Origin: Paraburkholderia dinghuensis
GTDB taxonomy: Bacteria; Pseudomonadota; Gammaproteobacteria; Burkholderiales; Burkholderiaceae
NCBI RefSeq assembly: GCF_003837865.1
Contig: NZ_RQIS01000004.1
Location: 62,001 to 126,000, forward strand
Length of the DNA stretch: 64,000 nt
Reading direction: 5' to 3'
Below, piece by piece: positions 24,178-34,382 of this stretch (position 1 is the first letter of the stretch; the number at the start of each line of letters is the position of its first letter). The translations under genes were made by a program, and so were the position numbers. Below the pieces are notes generated by a model that saw only the letters and a list, made by a program, of their open reading frames with translations, was not told the origin of the DNA and did not search any database.

Positions 24178-24714
24178 ATGACTTCGCTTTCCTCGCTCTC
24201 CGATAGCCACTTCGTCCTGTTCGGTCTGCCCGAGCAGTTCGCGACCGACGCCAGCGCGCTCGATCACGCGTATCGCACGGTGCAGTCGCAGGTACATCCC
24301 GACCGCTTCGCTGCGGCCGGTGACGCGCAAAAGCGCATTGCGATGCAGTGGGCCACGCGCGCGAACGAGGCGTATCAGACGCTGCGCGATCCGCTCAAGC
24401 GTGCGAAGTACCTGCTGCATCTGCGCGGTATCGACGTCGGTGCCGAGAACAACACGGCGATGGAGCCTGCGTTCCTGATGCAGCAGATGGAGTGGCGCGA
24501 AGCGATCGAGGATGCAGTCGACGCGAAGAACATCGATGCGCTCGACGCGCTTGCAGTGGAACTGCGCGACGATGAGCGCGCCCGCTTCGTGAAGCTTGCG
24601 GCGCTGCTCGATAGCGGCTCGAACCAGCCGGCGGCCGAGGCGGTGCGCCAGTTGATGTTCATCGAGCGCGTGGCGGGCGAGATCGACGCGAAGATCGAGC
24701 GGCTCGAAGGCTGA
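24178..24714 (+). CDS. hscB: Co-chaperone HscB (J-domain)
   Basis: The 178-residue protein has a J-domain with HPD in QVHPDRF and a C-terminal three-helix domain that binds IscU. It delivers IscU to HscA and stimulates its ATPase. No strong ribosome binding site is visible directly upstream of the ATG, only GGGG about 13 bases away. Confidence 0.94.
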   Translation: MTSLSSLSDSHFVLFGLPEQFATDASALDHAYRTVQSQVHPDRFAAAGDAQKRIAMQWATRANEAYQTLRDPLKRAKYLLHLRGIDVGAENNTAMEPAFLMQQMEWREAIEDAVDAKNIDALDALAVELRDDERARFVKLAALLDSGSNQPAAEAVRQLMFIERVAGEIDAKIERLEG

Positions 24715-24808
24715 ACACGGGACTGAATGCAGCGCTTGCCGGCCAGTGTGGCGGGCAGGGCGTCAACACGGATTAGAAGGGCCGCGAGGCCCGTACAAGA
24801 TTACTCAG

Positions 24809-26680
24809 ATGGCTTTACTGCAAATCTCTGAACCCGGCATGGCGCCGGCGCCGCATCAGCGGCGGCTGGCGGTCGGCATCGACCTCGGCACGACGAACTC
24901 GCTGGTTGCCGCCGTGCGCAGCGGCGTGCCCGACGTGTTGCCCGACGAGGCCGGCCACGTACTGCTGCCGTCCGTTGTCCGCTATCTCGCGAACGGCGGC
25001 CGCCGCATCGGCCGCACGGCGAAGGCGGAAGCGGCCACCGATCCACGCAACACGATCGTCTCGGTCAAGCGCTTCATGGGCCGCGGTAAAACCGACGTCG
25101 AAGGTGCGGCGAACGCGCCGTACGAATTCGTCGACGCGCCGGGCATGGTGCAGATCCAGACCGTCGACGGTGTGAAGAGCCCTGTCGAAGTATCGGCGGA
25201 AATTCTCGCGACACTGCGTCAGCGCGCCGAAGACACGCTCGGCGACGAACTCGTGGGCGCTGTCATCACAGTGCCTGCGTATTTCGACGAGCCGCAGCGT
25301 CAGGCGACGAAGGACGCCGCGCGCCTCGCCGGTCTCAACGTCCTGCGCCTCCTGAACGAACCGACTGCGGCGGCGATCGCCTACGGCCTCGACAACGGCT
25401 CGGAAGGTCTCTACGCGGTCTATGACCTCGGCGGTGGCACATTCGACCTGTCGATCCTCAAGCTCACGAAGGGTGTGTTCGAAGTGCTCGCGGCGGGCGG
25501 CGATTCGGCACTCGGCGGCGACGACTTCGATCACGCGCTCTACGCGTGGGTGCTGGAGCAGGCCGGTATCGAACCGGCGACGCTCGCGCCCGAAGACGTG
25601 CGTCTCATGCTCGATCGCGTGCGCGACGCCAAGGAAGCGCTCTCGTCGGCGGCCGAGGCGCGTGTTGAGGTCACGCTCTCGAACGGCACGCAGATCGCGC
25701 TGACGATCGATGAGCCGCGTTTCGAAGCCCTCACGCAAACGCTCGTGCAACGCACGCTCATGCCGACGAAGAAGGCGCTGCGCGACGCAAAGGTCCCGGT
25801 TGCGGACGTGAAAGGCGTGGTGCTGGTGGGCGGCGCGACGCGCATGCCGGTGATTCGCCGCGCGGTCGAGCAGTTCTTCGGCAAGACGCCGCTTACGAAT
25901 CTGGACCCCGATCAGGTCGTCGCGCTTGGCGCTGCGATCCAGGCCGATCTGCTCGCGGGCAATCGTGGCGGGGAGGACGACTGGCTGCTGCTCGACGTGA
26001 TCCCGCTGTCGCTCGGCGTGGAAACGATGGGCGGCCTCGTCGAGAAGATCATCCCGCGCAATTCGACGATTCCCGTCGCACGCGCGCAGGACTTCACGAC
26101 GTTCAAGGACGGCCAGACCGCGATGGCGATCCACGTCGTGCAGGGCGAGCGCGAACTCGTCTCCGACTGCCGCTCGCTCGCACGCTTCGAGCTGCGCGGG
26201 ATTCCGCCGATGGCGGCGGGCGCGGCGCGCATCCGCGTGACCTACCAGGTCGACGCCGACGGTCTGCTTTCCGTGTTCGCGCGCGAGCAGCATTCGGGCG
26301 TCGAGGCGTCGGTGGTGGTGAAGCCGTCCTACGGCCTCGCCGACGACGACATCGCGAAGATGCTCGAAGACAGCTTCAAGACCGCCGACATCGACATGCG
26401 CGCCCGGGCGCTGCGCGAAGCGCAGGTGGAGGCCGAGCGCATCATCGAGGCGACCGGAGCGGCACTTGCCGCCGACGGCGAATTGCTCGACGCCGACGAG
26501 CGCAAAGAGGTGGACGCCCTGATCGACGCGCTGCGCGCGATTGCGCAAGGCGAGGACACGGACGCGATCGAAACGGCGACGAAAGCGCTCTCCGAGGGCA
26601 CCGACGAGTTCGCCGCGCGCCGCATGAATAAGGGCATCAAACGGGCGCTGGCGGGCAAGCGGCTCGACGAAATCGGCTGA
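24809..26680 (+). CDS. hscA: Fe-S assembly chaperone HscA (Hsp70 family)
   Basis: The 623-residue specialised Hsp70 acts on the LPPVK motif of IscU. ATPase signatures are [27 protein letters not shown] and [16 protein letters not shown]. The substrate domain starts near [14 protein letters not shown], where HscA replaces the T/E-rich linker of DnaK. I took the ATG at 24809 (MALLQISEP) as the family start, 94 bases after hscB. Confidence 0.95.
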   Translation: MALLQISEPGMAPAPHQRRLAVGIDLGTTNSLVAAVRSGVPDVLPDEAGHVLLPSVVRYLANGGRRIGRTAKAEAATDPRNTIVSVKRFMGRGKTDVEGAANAPYEFVDAPGMVQIQTVDGVKSPVEVSAEILATLRQRAEDTLGDELVGAVITVPAYFDEPQRQATKDAARLAGLNVLRLLNEPTAAAIAYGLDNGSEGLYAVYDLGGGTFDLSILKLTKGVFEVLAAGGDSALGGDDFDHALYAWVLEQAGIEPATLAPEDVRLMLDRVRDAKEALSSAAEARVEVTLSNGTQIALTIDEPRFEALTQTLVQRTLMPTKKALRDAKVPVADVKGVVLVGGATRMPVIRRAVEQFFGKTPLTNLDPDQVVALGAAIQADLLAGNRGGEDDWLLLDVIPLSLGVETMGGLVEKIIPRNSTIPVARAQDFTTFKDGQTAMAIHVVQGERELVSDCRSLARFELRGIPPMAAGAARIRVTYQVDADGLLSVFAREQHSGVEASVVVKPSYGLADDDIAKMLEDSFKTADIDMRARALREAQVEAERIIEATGAALAADGELLDADERKEVDALIDALRAIAQGEDTDAIETATKALSEGTDEFAARRMNKGIKRALAGKRLDEIG

Positions 26681-26853
26681 ACGCAACGCGACAGCAGGGA
26701 TATAAGCGCCGGGCGAGGAAGTTTTGCACACCGCGGCGTGTGCGTGCTTTCCCGATTCAGGAAAGCACGCGGCGAAAGTAGAATGGGCGCAGGCCTCCGT
26801 CTGGGACGGCGGCACAGCGCCCGGTAAGAACGTTATTGGTTACGGAATTCACA

Positions 26854-27195
26854 ATGACTCAAATCGTGGTGCTGCCCCATGTCGAACTGTGCCCGGAGGG
26901 CGCGGTGATCGAAGCAAAGCCGGGCGAGAGTGTGTGCGACGCGCTGCTGGAACACGGCATCGAGATCGAGCATGCATGCGAAAAATCGTGCGCCTGCACG
27001 ACCTGTCACGTGATCGTGCGGGAAGGCTTCAACGGACTCGAACCGTCCGAGGAAGACGAGGACGACCTGCTCGACAAGGCGTGGGGTCTGGAGCCGACTT
27101 CGCGTCTGTCGTGTCAGGCGCTCGTGCCGGACGAGGGCGACCTGGTGATCGAGATTCCGCGTTACTCGATCAATCACGCGAAGGAAAACCACTAA
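26854..27195 (+). CDS. fdx: ISC-type [2Fe-2S] ferredoxin
   Basis: This 113-residue adrenodoxin-type ferredoxin has ligands Cys42, Cys48, Cys51 and Cys87 in CEKSCACTTC and RLSCQ, at the same positions as E. coli Fdx. It supplies electrons for cluster assembly on IscU. The start at 26854 gives MTQIVVLPH. Confidence 0.95.
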   Translation: MTQIVVLPHVELCPEGAVIEAKPGESVCDALLEHGIEIEHACEKSCACTTCHVIVREGFNGLEPSEEDEDDLLDKAWGLEPTSRLSCQALVPDEGDLVIEIPRYSINHAKENH

Positions 27196-27217
27196 GCGCA
27201 AAGAGGAGCGTGCCGAA

Positions 27218-27415
27218 ATGAAATGGACCGATGTGCAGGACATCGCGATAGCGTTGACGGATACCCATCCGGAAGTCGATCCGCAGTACGTGCGCTTCAC
27301 CGACCTGCATCGCTGGATCACGGAGCTGGACGGTTTCGACGACAACCCCGAACACTCGAACGAGAAGATCCTGGAGGCGATCCAGGCCGCGTGGATCGAG
27401 GACGCGAGTTACTGA
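27218..27415 (+). CDS. iscX: IscX (Fe-S assembly accessory protein)
   Basis: The 65-residue acidic protein (E. coli IscX 66) starts MKWTDVQDIAIALTDTHPEVDP, with the conserved FTDLHRWITEL and ILEAIQAAWIEDA. IscX binds IscS and modulates its activity in response to iron. Final gene of the isc operon, 22 bases after fdx. Confidence 0.95.
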   Translation: MKWTDVQDIAIALTDTHPEVDPQYVRFTDLHRWITELDGFDDNPEHSNEKILEAIQAAWIEDASY

Positions 27416-27440
27416 GTCCCTGGTCGGGCTTCAGGCTGTA

Positions 27441-27477
27441 AAAAAGGCGATTTACCCAACGGGCAAATCGCCTTTTT
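27441..27477. terminator. isc operon terminator (bidirectional)
   Basis: AAAAAGGCGATTT (27441-27453) pairs with AAATCGCCTTTTT (27465-27477), a 13-bp stem with A- and T-runs on both sides. It serves iscX and the convergent glycine-zipper gene. Confidence 0.9.
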
Positions 27478-27506
27478 CATTGCGGCGGATTGCGCTCGCT
27501 CCGCGC

Positions 27507-28262
27507 TCAGGCTGCGACCAGCGTGCCGTTTTCGATACGTACGCGCTGACCTTGCTGGAACGGTGGCGCCTGATGGTAGGTGAAGTGGCGCGTCTTGCCG
27601 TCTTCCATGCGCACGCGCACCGAATAGTCCGTCGTGCTGCGGAGGTGCTTTTCGAGCGCATTGCCGCCGACGCCGCCACCGAGCGCGCCGAGCAGCGTCA
27701 TCGCGACACGGCCGCCACCGGCGCCGAACTGATTGCCGACCAGGCCGCCTGCGACTGCACCGCCGACCGCGCCGATACCGGTGCCATGGCCTTCGTGCTT
27801 GACTGCGGAGATCGACACGACGGTGCCGCACGTAGCGCACGCGGCCCCGGCGGGCGGCACTTCCTGGCTCTCCTGGCTCTCCTGGCTCTCCTGGCTACCC
27901 TGGCCTTCCTGGCCCTGCTGCGCGTAAGGCTGCGGCTGCTGGCCGTATTGAGGCGGTGGCGCACCGGTCCCGGCGGCTTGCTGCTGCGCGCGTGGGTTGG
28001 CAGGCGCGTTGTTCGGCGCCATTTGCACGCTCTGGACGGCTGGCGCCGGTTGCGTCGAATCGACGACCTGCTGCGATGCCATCGTGGTCGTCTGGCCAGT
28101 CTGCGTCTGGTCGTTCTGCGACGAGGAACTGAACGCCGTTGGGAGGACGCCGGTAATGGCGGCGGTGGCCCCAAGGCTTGCGACGATGACTGCGGCAGCA
28201 GCGGTGGCGATCAGCGGATGGAGCCGACGCCGTGGTGCGATGTTCGGATCGGGCTGGTTCAT
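27507..28262 (-). CDS. Glycine-zipper 2TM-domain protein, membrane anchored
   Basis: The 251-residue protein has a single N-terminal membrane segment (about residues 16-38), then a low-complexity Gln/Ser/Ala/Pro region with the repeat QES, a CATCG pair, and a C-terminal glycine zipper (GTGIGAVGGAVAGGLVGNQFG, then LLGALGGGVGGNALEKH) like SlyB/OsmB-type outer-membrane lipoproteins. It ends with a small beta domain (VRVRMEDGKTRHFTYH). No lipobox is visible, so it is probably inner-membrane anchored and periplasmic. Role unknown; envelope-stress proteins share this layout. Confidence 0.7.
   Translation of the reverse strand: MNQPDPNIAPRRRLHPLIATAAAAVIVASLGATAAITGVLPTAFSSSSQNDQTQTGQTTTMASQQVVDSTQPAPAVQSVQMAPNNAPANPRAQQQAAGTGAPPPQYGQQPQPYAQQGQEGQGSQESQESQESQEVPPAGAACATCGTVVSISAVKHEGHGTGIGAVGGAVAGGLVGNQFGAGGGRVAMTLLGALGGGVGGNALEKHLRSTTDYSVRVRMEDGKTRHFTYHQAPPFQQGQRVRIENGTLVAA
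27862..27897. repeat. Four tandem 9-bp repeats encoding Gln-Glu-Ser
   Basis: TCCTGGCTC occurs three times in a row and a fourth time with one change (TCCTGGCTA). It keeps frame, so copy-number change would only lengthen or shorten the QES linker. Confidence 0.85.
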
Positions 28263-28492
28263 GAAAGGCTCCGTCTTTGGAGGCGTGGATTTTTATAAGA
28301 CAGAGTGTGAGGCAGATCGATACCCACGGCGTTTCAATTTGTAACCCACGCCGCAACCGACGCTATGGGCTCAAATAGTGCGCGATCACGCAGGATTCGG
28401 AATCGGCGCATGGAGGCTAGTTTTTATCGTCGATGCGCAGCATAGGGCAGGGGACGGATCCGCAAGGCTTTTACCGACGGTTACAAACAAAC

Positions 28493-28524
28493 GGGGCGCA
28501 GGCGGCGTTAACCGCGTGCGCCCC
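28493..28524 (-). terminator. lysS terminator candidate
   Basis: GGGGCGCA (28493-28500) pairs with TGCGCCCC (28517-28524), with an inner CGG/CCG. On the minus strand it is followed by GTTTGTTTG. The rest of 28263-28555 should hold the promoter of the glycine-zipper gene; nothing else was recognised there. Confidence 0.6.
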
Positions 28525-28555
28525 GATGGCGTGCTTGCAGACCCAAATACGTCGC

Positions 28556-30091
28556 TTAGTCTTCGCGGCGCAGGTGCGGGAAGAGGATGACGTCGCGGAT
28601 GCTCGGGCTATCGGTCAGCAGCATCACCAGACGGTCGATGCCGATGCCACAGCCGCCCGTCGGAGGCATACCGTACTCCAGCGCACGAATGTAGTCGGCG
28701 TCGTAGAACATCGCTTCTTCGTCGCCGGCGTCTTTCTGCTCGACCTGCTTCTTGAAGCGCGCGGCCTGGTCTTCCGGATCGTTCAGTTCCGAGAAGCCAT
28801 TCGCGATTTCGCGGCCCGTGATGAAGAGTTCGAAGCGCTCGGTGATGCCCGGCTGCGTGTCCGAGGCGCGCGCGAGCGGTGACACTTCCACGGGGTAATC
28901 GATGATGTAGGTCGGCTCCCACAGTTGCGACTCGGCCGTCTCTTCGAACAGCGCCAGTTGCAGTGAACCGACGCCGGCATTCAGGAACGCGGGCTGGTTC
29001 GTATCGACACCGAACTTCTTCAGTTCGGTGCGCAGGAACGCGGCGTCGGCGAGTTGCGCGTCCGTGTACTGCGGTGCGTACTTCTGGATCGCCTGCGTGA
29101 TCGTCAGGCGGTGGAACGGCTTCGACAGGTCGAGTTCGCGGCCCTGGTAGGTCACGACGGCGCTGCCGAGCGCGTCGATCGCGGCCTGGCGGATCAGCGC
29201 TTCGGTGAAGTCCATGAGCCACGTGTAGTCCGTATACGCGGCGTAGAACTCCATCATCGTGAATTCCGGATTGTGACGCGGCGACACGCCCTCGTTACGG
29301 AAATTCCGGTTGATCTCGAACACGCGCTCGAAGCCGCCGACCACGAGGCGCTTCAGATACAGCTCAGGCGCGATGCGCATGAACATCTGCATGTCGAGCG
29401 CATTGTGGTGCGTGACGAACGGCTTGGCTGCCGCGCCGCCCGGGATCGGGTGCAGCATCGGCGTTTCGACTTCCATGAAGTTGGCGTCGGCCATGAAGCG
29501 GCGCACCGACGAGATCGCCTTCGTGCGCGCAACAAACGTCTTGCGCGATTCGGGCGTGACGATCAGGTCGACGTAGCGTTGGCGATAACGCATTTCCTGG
29601 TCGGCGAGGCCGTGGAACTTGTCCGGCAGCGGACGCAGCGCCTTCGAGAGCAGGCGCAGCTCCGTGCAGCGCACCGACAGTTCGCCCTTGTTCGTGCGGA
29701 ACAGCACGCCGCGCGCAGCGACGATGTCGCCGAGATCCCACTTCTTGAATGCGTCGTAAGTCGCTTCGCCGACATCGGCGGGCGTGATGAAAAACTGGAT
29801 CTGGCCCGAGCCGTCACGCACCGTCGCGAAGCTGGCCTTGCCCATCACGCGCTTGAGCATCATCCGGCCGGCGACCGAGACCTCCAGCGCCTGCGCTTCG
29901 AGCGCGTCCTTGTCGGTGTCGGCGTGGTCGCGCTGCAGGTCGGCAGCCTGATGGGTCGGGCGGAAGTCGTTCGGATAGGCGACACCGGCCTCGCGCAGCG
30001 CGCGCAGTTTCTCGCGGCGCTCGGCGATGATCTGGTTGTCGTCCAGTTCGGGCGCGGCGCTTGCCGCAGTCGGCTGGGTCGGTTCGGTCAT
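28556..30091 (-). CDS. lysS: Lysyl-tRNA synthetase (class II)
   Basis: The 511-residue enzyme has an N-terminal OB-fold anticodon domain and a class II catalytic core with motif 2 [20 protein letters not shown] and motif 3 [21 protein letters not shown]. The start at 30091 ([11 protein letters not shown]) is the first sensible ATG. It lies 227 bases downstream of prfB, the same prfB-lysS pairing as in E. coli. Confidence 0.96.
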   Translation of the reverse strand: MTEPTQPTAASAAPELDDNQIIAERREKLRALREAGVAYPNDFRPTHQAADLQRDHADTDKDALEAQALEVSVAGRMMLKRVMGKASFATVRDGSGQIQFFITPADVGEATYDAFKKWDLGDIVAARGVLFRTNKGELSVRCTELRLLSKALRPLPDKFHGLADQEMRYRQRYVDLIVTPESRKTFVARTKAISSVRRFMADANFMEVETPMLHPIPGGAAAKPFVTHHNALDMQMFMRIAPELYLKRLVVGGFERVFEINRNFRNEGVSPRHNPEFTMMEFYAAYTDYTWLMDFTEALIRQAAIDALGSAVVTYQGRELDLSKPFHRLTITQAIQKYAPQYTDAQLADAAFLRTELKKFGVDTNQPAFLNAGVGSLQLALFEETAESQLWEPTYIIDYPVEVSPLARASDTQPGITERFELFITGREIANGFSELNDPEDQAARFKKQVEQKDAGDEEAMFYDADYIRALEYGMPPTGGCGIGIDRLVMLLTDSPSIRDVILFPHLRRED

Positions 30092-30318
30092 GATGGCTTG
30101 GGTTCGGTAATTCGGATTTTCTGGGCCACGGGGCGCGCCGTGCTGCACGGTTCGCGACTGGCGGAAATGCTTTCGGGACTCTAGCGCTTCTGCTACCTAC
30201 TGCGGTTACGCGCCGTAGTTTTCGCGCTGTGCTGCAGCGACCGCGGCACGTTTGTCGCCGGGTGCCGCAGCGGGCCGAAACTGCACCTCGCCAGGCACCA
30301 CGGCAGCGCCTGCGCGGC

Positions 30319-31423
30319 TTAAACGCCCTGTTTCAGGCTCGCGCTGATGAAATCGTCGAGATCGCCGTCGAGCACGGCCTTCGTGTTGCTGATTTCGACG
30401 TTGGTGCGCAGGTCCTTGATACGGCTGTTGTCGAGCACATAGGAGCGGATCTGGTGACCCCAGCCCACGTCCGACTTGCCCGCTTCGAGCTTGTCCTGTT
30501 CCGACTGGCGCTTGCGCATTTCGGCCTCGTAGAGGCGCGACTTCAGCATCGCCATTGCCTCGGCGCGGTTGCGGTGCTGCGAGCGGTCGTTCTGGCACTG
30601 CACGACGATACCCGATGGCATGTGCGTGATACGCACGGCGGAGTCGGTCTTGTTGATGTGCTGGCCGCCCGCGCCCGAAGCGCGGTACGTGTCGATGCGC
30701 AGATCGGCCGGATTGACTTCGATCTCGAACGAATCGTCGATTTCCGGATACACGAACACCGACGAGAACGACGTATGGCGACCGCCCGACGAATCGAACG
30801 GCGACTTGCGCACGAGGCGGTGAATGCCGGTTTCGGTGCGCAGGAAGCCGTAGGCGTATTCGCCTTCGACCTTGATCGTCGCGCTCTTGATGCCGGCGAC
30901 GTCGCCTTCGGACTCTTCGAGCACTTCCGTCTTGAAGCCCTTGCGCTCGCAGTAACGTACGTACTGGCGCAGCAGCATCGACGCCCAGTCGCACGCTTCG
31001 GTGCCGCCGGCGCCGGCCTGGATGTCGATGAATGCGTTGTTGGGGTCGGCCGGATTCGAGAACATGCGGCGGAATTCGACGTCTGCGACGCGCTTCTCGA
31101 TTTCGGCGGCGTCGGCTTCGCAGGCGACGAGCGTGTCTTCGTCGCTTTCTTCGCGCGCCATCTCGAAGAGATCCTGCGTGTCGCGCACGTCGTTTTCGAT
31201 GCTGCCGAGCACGTTGACGACGCCTTCAAGCAGCTTCTTTTCCTTGCCGAGCCCCTGAGCGTGCTTCGAGTCGTTCCAGACGTTGGGGTCTTCGAGTTCG
31301 CGGTTGACTTCGATCAGTCGCGTGGACTTGGCATCGTAGTCAAAGATACCCCCGTAGCTCGCCCGCGCGCGTGCGCAGGTTCGCCAAAGAGGCTTCGATC
31401 GCGTTAAGACGTTCCGCTTCCAT
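30319..31423 (-). CDS. prfB: Peptide chain release factor 2, with programmed +1 frameshift
   Basis: RF2 recognises UGA and UAA. The gene is in two frames: 27 codons from the ATG at 31423 to an in-frame UGA at 31342-31340, then +1 into the main frame ending at 30319, for a product of about 367 residues (E. coli 365). The stop-recognition tripeptide SPF is in [11 protein letters not shown] and the catalytic GGQ in [14 protein letters not shown]. The short first frame starts [13 protein letters not shown], normal for the family. This is regulated decoding, not a broken gene. In operon with lysS. Confidence 0.95.
31339..31354 (-). promoter_or_regulatory. RF2 autoregulatory frameshift site
   Basis: On the minus strand the sequence CGGGGGTATCTTTGAC contains the internal Shine-Dalgarno-like GGGGGT, the slippery CTT and the UGA followed by C. 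This is the conserved RF2 element: low RF2 lets the ribosome shift +1 on CUU-U. Confidence 0.95.
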
Positions 31424-31478
31424 TTGTTTCGTGATCCGGGGCGTAAAACATTGAATTATAGCCGATTAGCCCCTCAAC

Positions 31479-31525
31479 AAGGACGCGGCGGGCGCCGGGC
31501 GTGCCGCGACTTTCGCGGCGTCCTT
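31479..31525 (-). terminator. Possible recJ terminator
   Basis: AAGGACGC (31479-31486) pairs with GCGTCCTT (31518-31525), with internal GC-rich pairing, just after the recJ stop; the U-run is weak. The same 109-base gap must hold the prfB promoter. Confidence 0.35.
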
Positions 31526-31532
31526 CACAGCG

Positions 31533-33239
31533 TCAGTCGGCCGCGTGCTCCACGACGAGCTGCACGCGCGAGACGCCGTTCCACGTGTCGCGCACGAGCC
31601 GATAGGCGAGCGTCGTGCGCTGCGGCAACGTTTCGGTGCGATTGAACCAGATCGCGTTGAAGCGCTGGCGGCCGCGCAGCAACTGGAGCTTCAGGTGCTT
31701 GTCCTTCACGAGCGCCTGCGATGCGACCTCGAATTCCCCTGCGAATACGGGCGCCGGAAAGCCCTGGCCCCAGACCGCGGCATCGAGCATCTCGACGAAA
31801 GCCGGCGTGAAGTACGCCTCTTCGAGATCGCCGTCGGTTTCGATGGTGCGCGCGAGCGCTTCCGCCGAAAGCCACTCGCGGCCCACGCGCTCGAACGCCG
31901 AAGCGAAGCGCGGCACGTCGGCGGCGGCGATCGTGAGGCCCGCCGCCATCGCATGGCCGCCGAACTTGAGGATGAGGCCCGGCTCGCGCTTGCTGATGAG
32001 ATCCACCGCGTCGCGCAGATGGAAACCAGGGATCGAGCGGCCCGAGCCTTTCACGAGTTCACCGCCGTCGTCGGCGGGGGCGAACGTGAACGACGGACGA
32101 TTGAACTTCTCCTTGAGCCGTCCCGCGACGATCCCGATCACGCCCTGATGCCAGCCTGGATTGAACAGCGTGATCGTGGCGTTGCCTTCAGGGTCGACGT
32201 CGGCGAGATCGGCGAGTGCCTGCTGCTGCATGCCGGCCTCGATTTCGCGGCGCTCGCGGTTCATCGCGTCGAGCTGCTGCGCGAGCGCCCATGCGCGGCC
32301 CACGTCGTCGGTGGTCAGGCACTCGATGCCGAGCGACATGTCCGAGAGCCGTCCTGCCGCATTCAGGCGCGGCCCGAGCGCAAAGCCGAGGTCGAAGCCC
32401 GATGCGCTTTTCGCGTCGCGTCCCGCCGCGCGAAAGAGTGCGGCGATGCCCGGCTGCATGCGGCCGTTGCGGATGCGCTGGAGTCCTTGCGCGACGAGCA
32501 CGCGGTTGTTGCAGTCGAGGCGCACGACGTCGGCAACCGTGCCGAGCGCCACGAGATCGAGCAGGCCGTCGAGGCGCGGCTCGGGGCGTGCTTCGGTGAA
32601 CGCGTTGCGGCGGCGCAGTTCCGCGCGCAGTGCGAGCAGCACGTAGAACATCACGCCCACGCCCGCGATGTGCTTGCTTTCGAACGTGCAGCCCGGCTGG
32701 TTCGGATTCACGATCGCGCGCGCGGCGGGAAGCGTATCGCCGGGGAGGTGGTGATCGGTGACGAGCACGTCGATGCCAAGCGCGTTGGCCGCTTCCACGC
32801 CCTCGACGCTCGCGATGCCGTTATCGACGGTGATCAGCAAGTCGGGCTTGCCGCCGGGACGCTGCGCCGCGAGCGCGACGATTTCCGGCGTGAGGCCGTA
32901 GCCGTACTCGAAGCGGTTCGGCACGAGGTAATCGATCTGCGCGCCGAGCATGCGCAGCCCGCGCACGGCCACCGCGCAGGCGGTGGCGCCATCGCAGTCG
33001 TAGTCGGCGACGACCAGCATGCGACGGTTCGCGGCGAGGGCGTCGGCGAGGAGCGTGACGGCGGCTTCGAGGCCCTTCAGGCCGGCGGGCGGCAAGAGGC
33101 GCGCGAGGCCGGTCTCGATTTCGTCGGGCTGGCACACGCCGCGCGACGCATAGAGGCGCGCCAGGACCGGATGCAGGCCGTGGCGGACGAGCGCTTCGGC
33201 GTCGGCGGGAGAGCAGGCGCGGGTGACGATTCGGGTCAT
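31533..33239 (-). CDS. recJ: Single-stranded-DNA-specific exonuclease RecJ
   Basis: This 568-residue DHH-family 5'-3' ssDNA exonuclease acts in recombination and mismatch repair. Metal motifs are VADYDCDGATA and VTDHHLPGD, followed by VNPNQPGCTF and the DHHA1 part with FGGHAMAAG. Length matches E. coli RecJ (577). Its start is 21 bases after the end of the RpfE-like gene, suggesting co-transcription. Confidence 0.95.
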   Translation of the reverse strand: MTRIVTRACSPADAEALVRHGLHPVLARLYASRGVCQPDEIETGLARLLPPAGLKGLEAAVTLLADALAANRRMLVVADYDCDGATACAVAVRGLRMLGAQIDYLVPNRFEYGYGLTPEIVALAAQRPGGKPDLLITVDNGIASVEGVEAANALGIDVLVTDHHLPGDTLPAARAIVNPNQPGCTFESKHIAGVGVMFYVLLALRAELRRRNAFTEARPEPRLDGLLDLVALGTVADVVRLDCNNRVLVAQGLQRIRNGRMQPGIAALFRAAGRDAKSASGFDLGFALGPRLNAAGRLSDMSLGIECLTTDDVGRAWALAQQLDAMNRERREIEAGMQQQALADLADVDPEGNATITLFNPGWHQGVIGIVAGRLKEKFNRPSFTFAPADDGGELVKGSGRSIPGFHLRDAVDLISKREPGLILKFGGHAMAAGLTIAAADVPRFASAFERVGREWLSAEALARTIETDGDLEEAYFTPAFVEMLDAAVWGQGFPAPVFAGEFEVASQALVKDKHLKLQLLRGRQRFNAIWFNRTETLPQRTTLAYRLVRDTWNGVSRVQLVVEHAAD

Positions 33240-33260
33240 GCGGGACGGCTTTTCGTTGAG

Positions 33261-34382
33261 TTATTCGATGAACAGCGACGCAAACACGCGACGCCGCCAG
33301 AATTTGCGCAGGTCGCCGCGCGTGATCGTGAGATCGACCGAGCCGGTGTCACCGCACAGTGTGAGATCGAGCGCGCCGAGTTCGCCTGCCGCGAGCGCCG
33401 CGAGGGCGGGCGCGAACCAGTCGCGCTCCATGGCGGCGAAGGCGGCGTTCCAGCGGCTCCAGTCCTGCTGGATGAACGGGGCCGAAAACGGATCGAGTTC
33501 GATGAGCGTCGTACCGGTGTGCGGCCCATTCTGCGGTGCCGGGCGCGCGGCTGTGTAGGCAGCGAACGTGGCCGGGGCGCTGTCCACATCGACGCCCGCC
33601 GCGAGCGCGAGGCCGCGCGTGGCGGCCGCATCCGAGCGCACGCGCGAAAACGGGCTCTTGACCGGACGCAGCTTGCCCTGCGCGTGAAACCAGATCGAAT
33701 TGACGGAGGGCAGGCCGTGCGCTTCGCGAGCCTCGTTGACCGGGTGCTCGAACCAGGCCATCTGCACTTCGTTCTGCAGCTTCATCCACGCACGCGAGCG
33801 CTGGCCGGAGCCTGCTTCGTGCGGTAGCCAGATCTCGATGTTGCGGCCGCTCGCGCGCAGCGGCGATGCGCCCGCGAGCGTGCCGAAGCTGTCGCTCGAG
33901 AGGTACCAGCGATACGGCGTCGGCGCGATGACCTGCACGCCCAGCTCTTCGATCAGCGGCTTCGCGACGGTGTAGAGCGTGGCGGCGTCGGTGTCGGCAA
34001 GGTCGAGCGATGCCGGGTCGATCAGCACAAGATGGTCGTGCGCGATCCGCACATGCACGGGCTGGACGCATGCCCAGGTAGCGTCGCCGGGCGAGCCGCC
34101 GTCGGCGAGCAGCATGTAGGGGGCGAGCGGCGCTTCGTCGTCGGCGGGGGACGTGTTCGCCGGGCCGCCTGCACCCATGGTGGCGGCTCCGAACTGTCTC
34201 GCCACCCAGCGCTCGTGCGGCAGCGTGCGCTGGAAATCCTCGCCAATGACGGTTTCCCCGGCACTCGCCCGGGCGACAAGTTTGTCGAGTGCCGGGGTGT
34301 CGAGGCCCGCGAGGGCGGTTGAGGCCGCTGCGGCAGAAGGTAACGCGAAGGGGACGAGGAGATGGAGTCGGTCGGCGGGCAT
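33261..34382 (-). CDS. RpfE-like regulatory protein / phosphoglycerate-mutase-like hypothetical
   Basis: A 373-residue protein without signal peptide, starting MPADRLHLLVPFALP. I recognise it as the family annotated in betaproteobacteria as RpfE-type regulatory protein or cofactor-independent phosphoglycerate-mutase-like; conserved-looking stretches include PTPYRWYLS, SVNSIWFHAQGKL and ITRGDLRKFWRRR. The catalytic motifs of true iPGM enzymes are not seen. In Xanthomonas, as I recall, rpfE also neighbours recJ, supporting the call. Its biochemical role is not established. It lies immediately upstream of recJ. Confidence 0.6.
   Translation of the reverse strand: MPADRLHLLVPFALPSAAAASTALAGLDTPALDKLVARASAGETVIGEDFQRTLPHERWVARQFGAATMGAGGPANTSPADDEAPLAPYMLLADGGSPGDATWACVQPVHVRIAHDHLVLIDPASLDLADTDAATLYTVAKPLIEELGVQVIAPTPYRWYLSSDSFGTLAGASPLRASGRNIEIWLPHEAGSGQRSRAWMKLQNEVQMAWFEHPVNEAREAHGLPSVNSIWFHAQGKLRPVKSPFSRVRSDAAATRGLALAAGVDVDSAPATFAAYTAARPAPQNGPHTGTTLIELDPFSAPFIQQDWSRWNAAFAAMERDWFAPALAALAAGELGALDLTLCGDTGSVDLTITRGDLRKFWRRRVFASLFIE

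Noticed and set aside
24815-26815. 666-codon open frame opposite hscA
   Set aside because: Antisense shadow; the isc operon order fixes the true strand.
27862-27897. CRISPR-like array
   Set aside because: Repeat unit is 9 bases with no spacers and lies inside a coding frame.
30319-31423. prfB as a frameshifted pseudogene
   Set aside because: The break coincides exactly with the conserved RF2 frameshift element.
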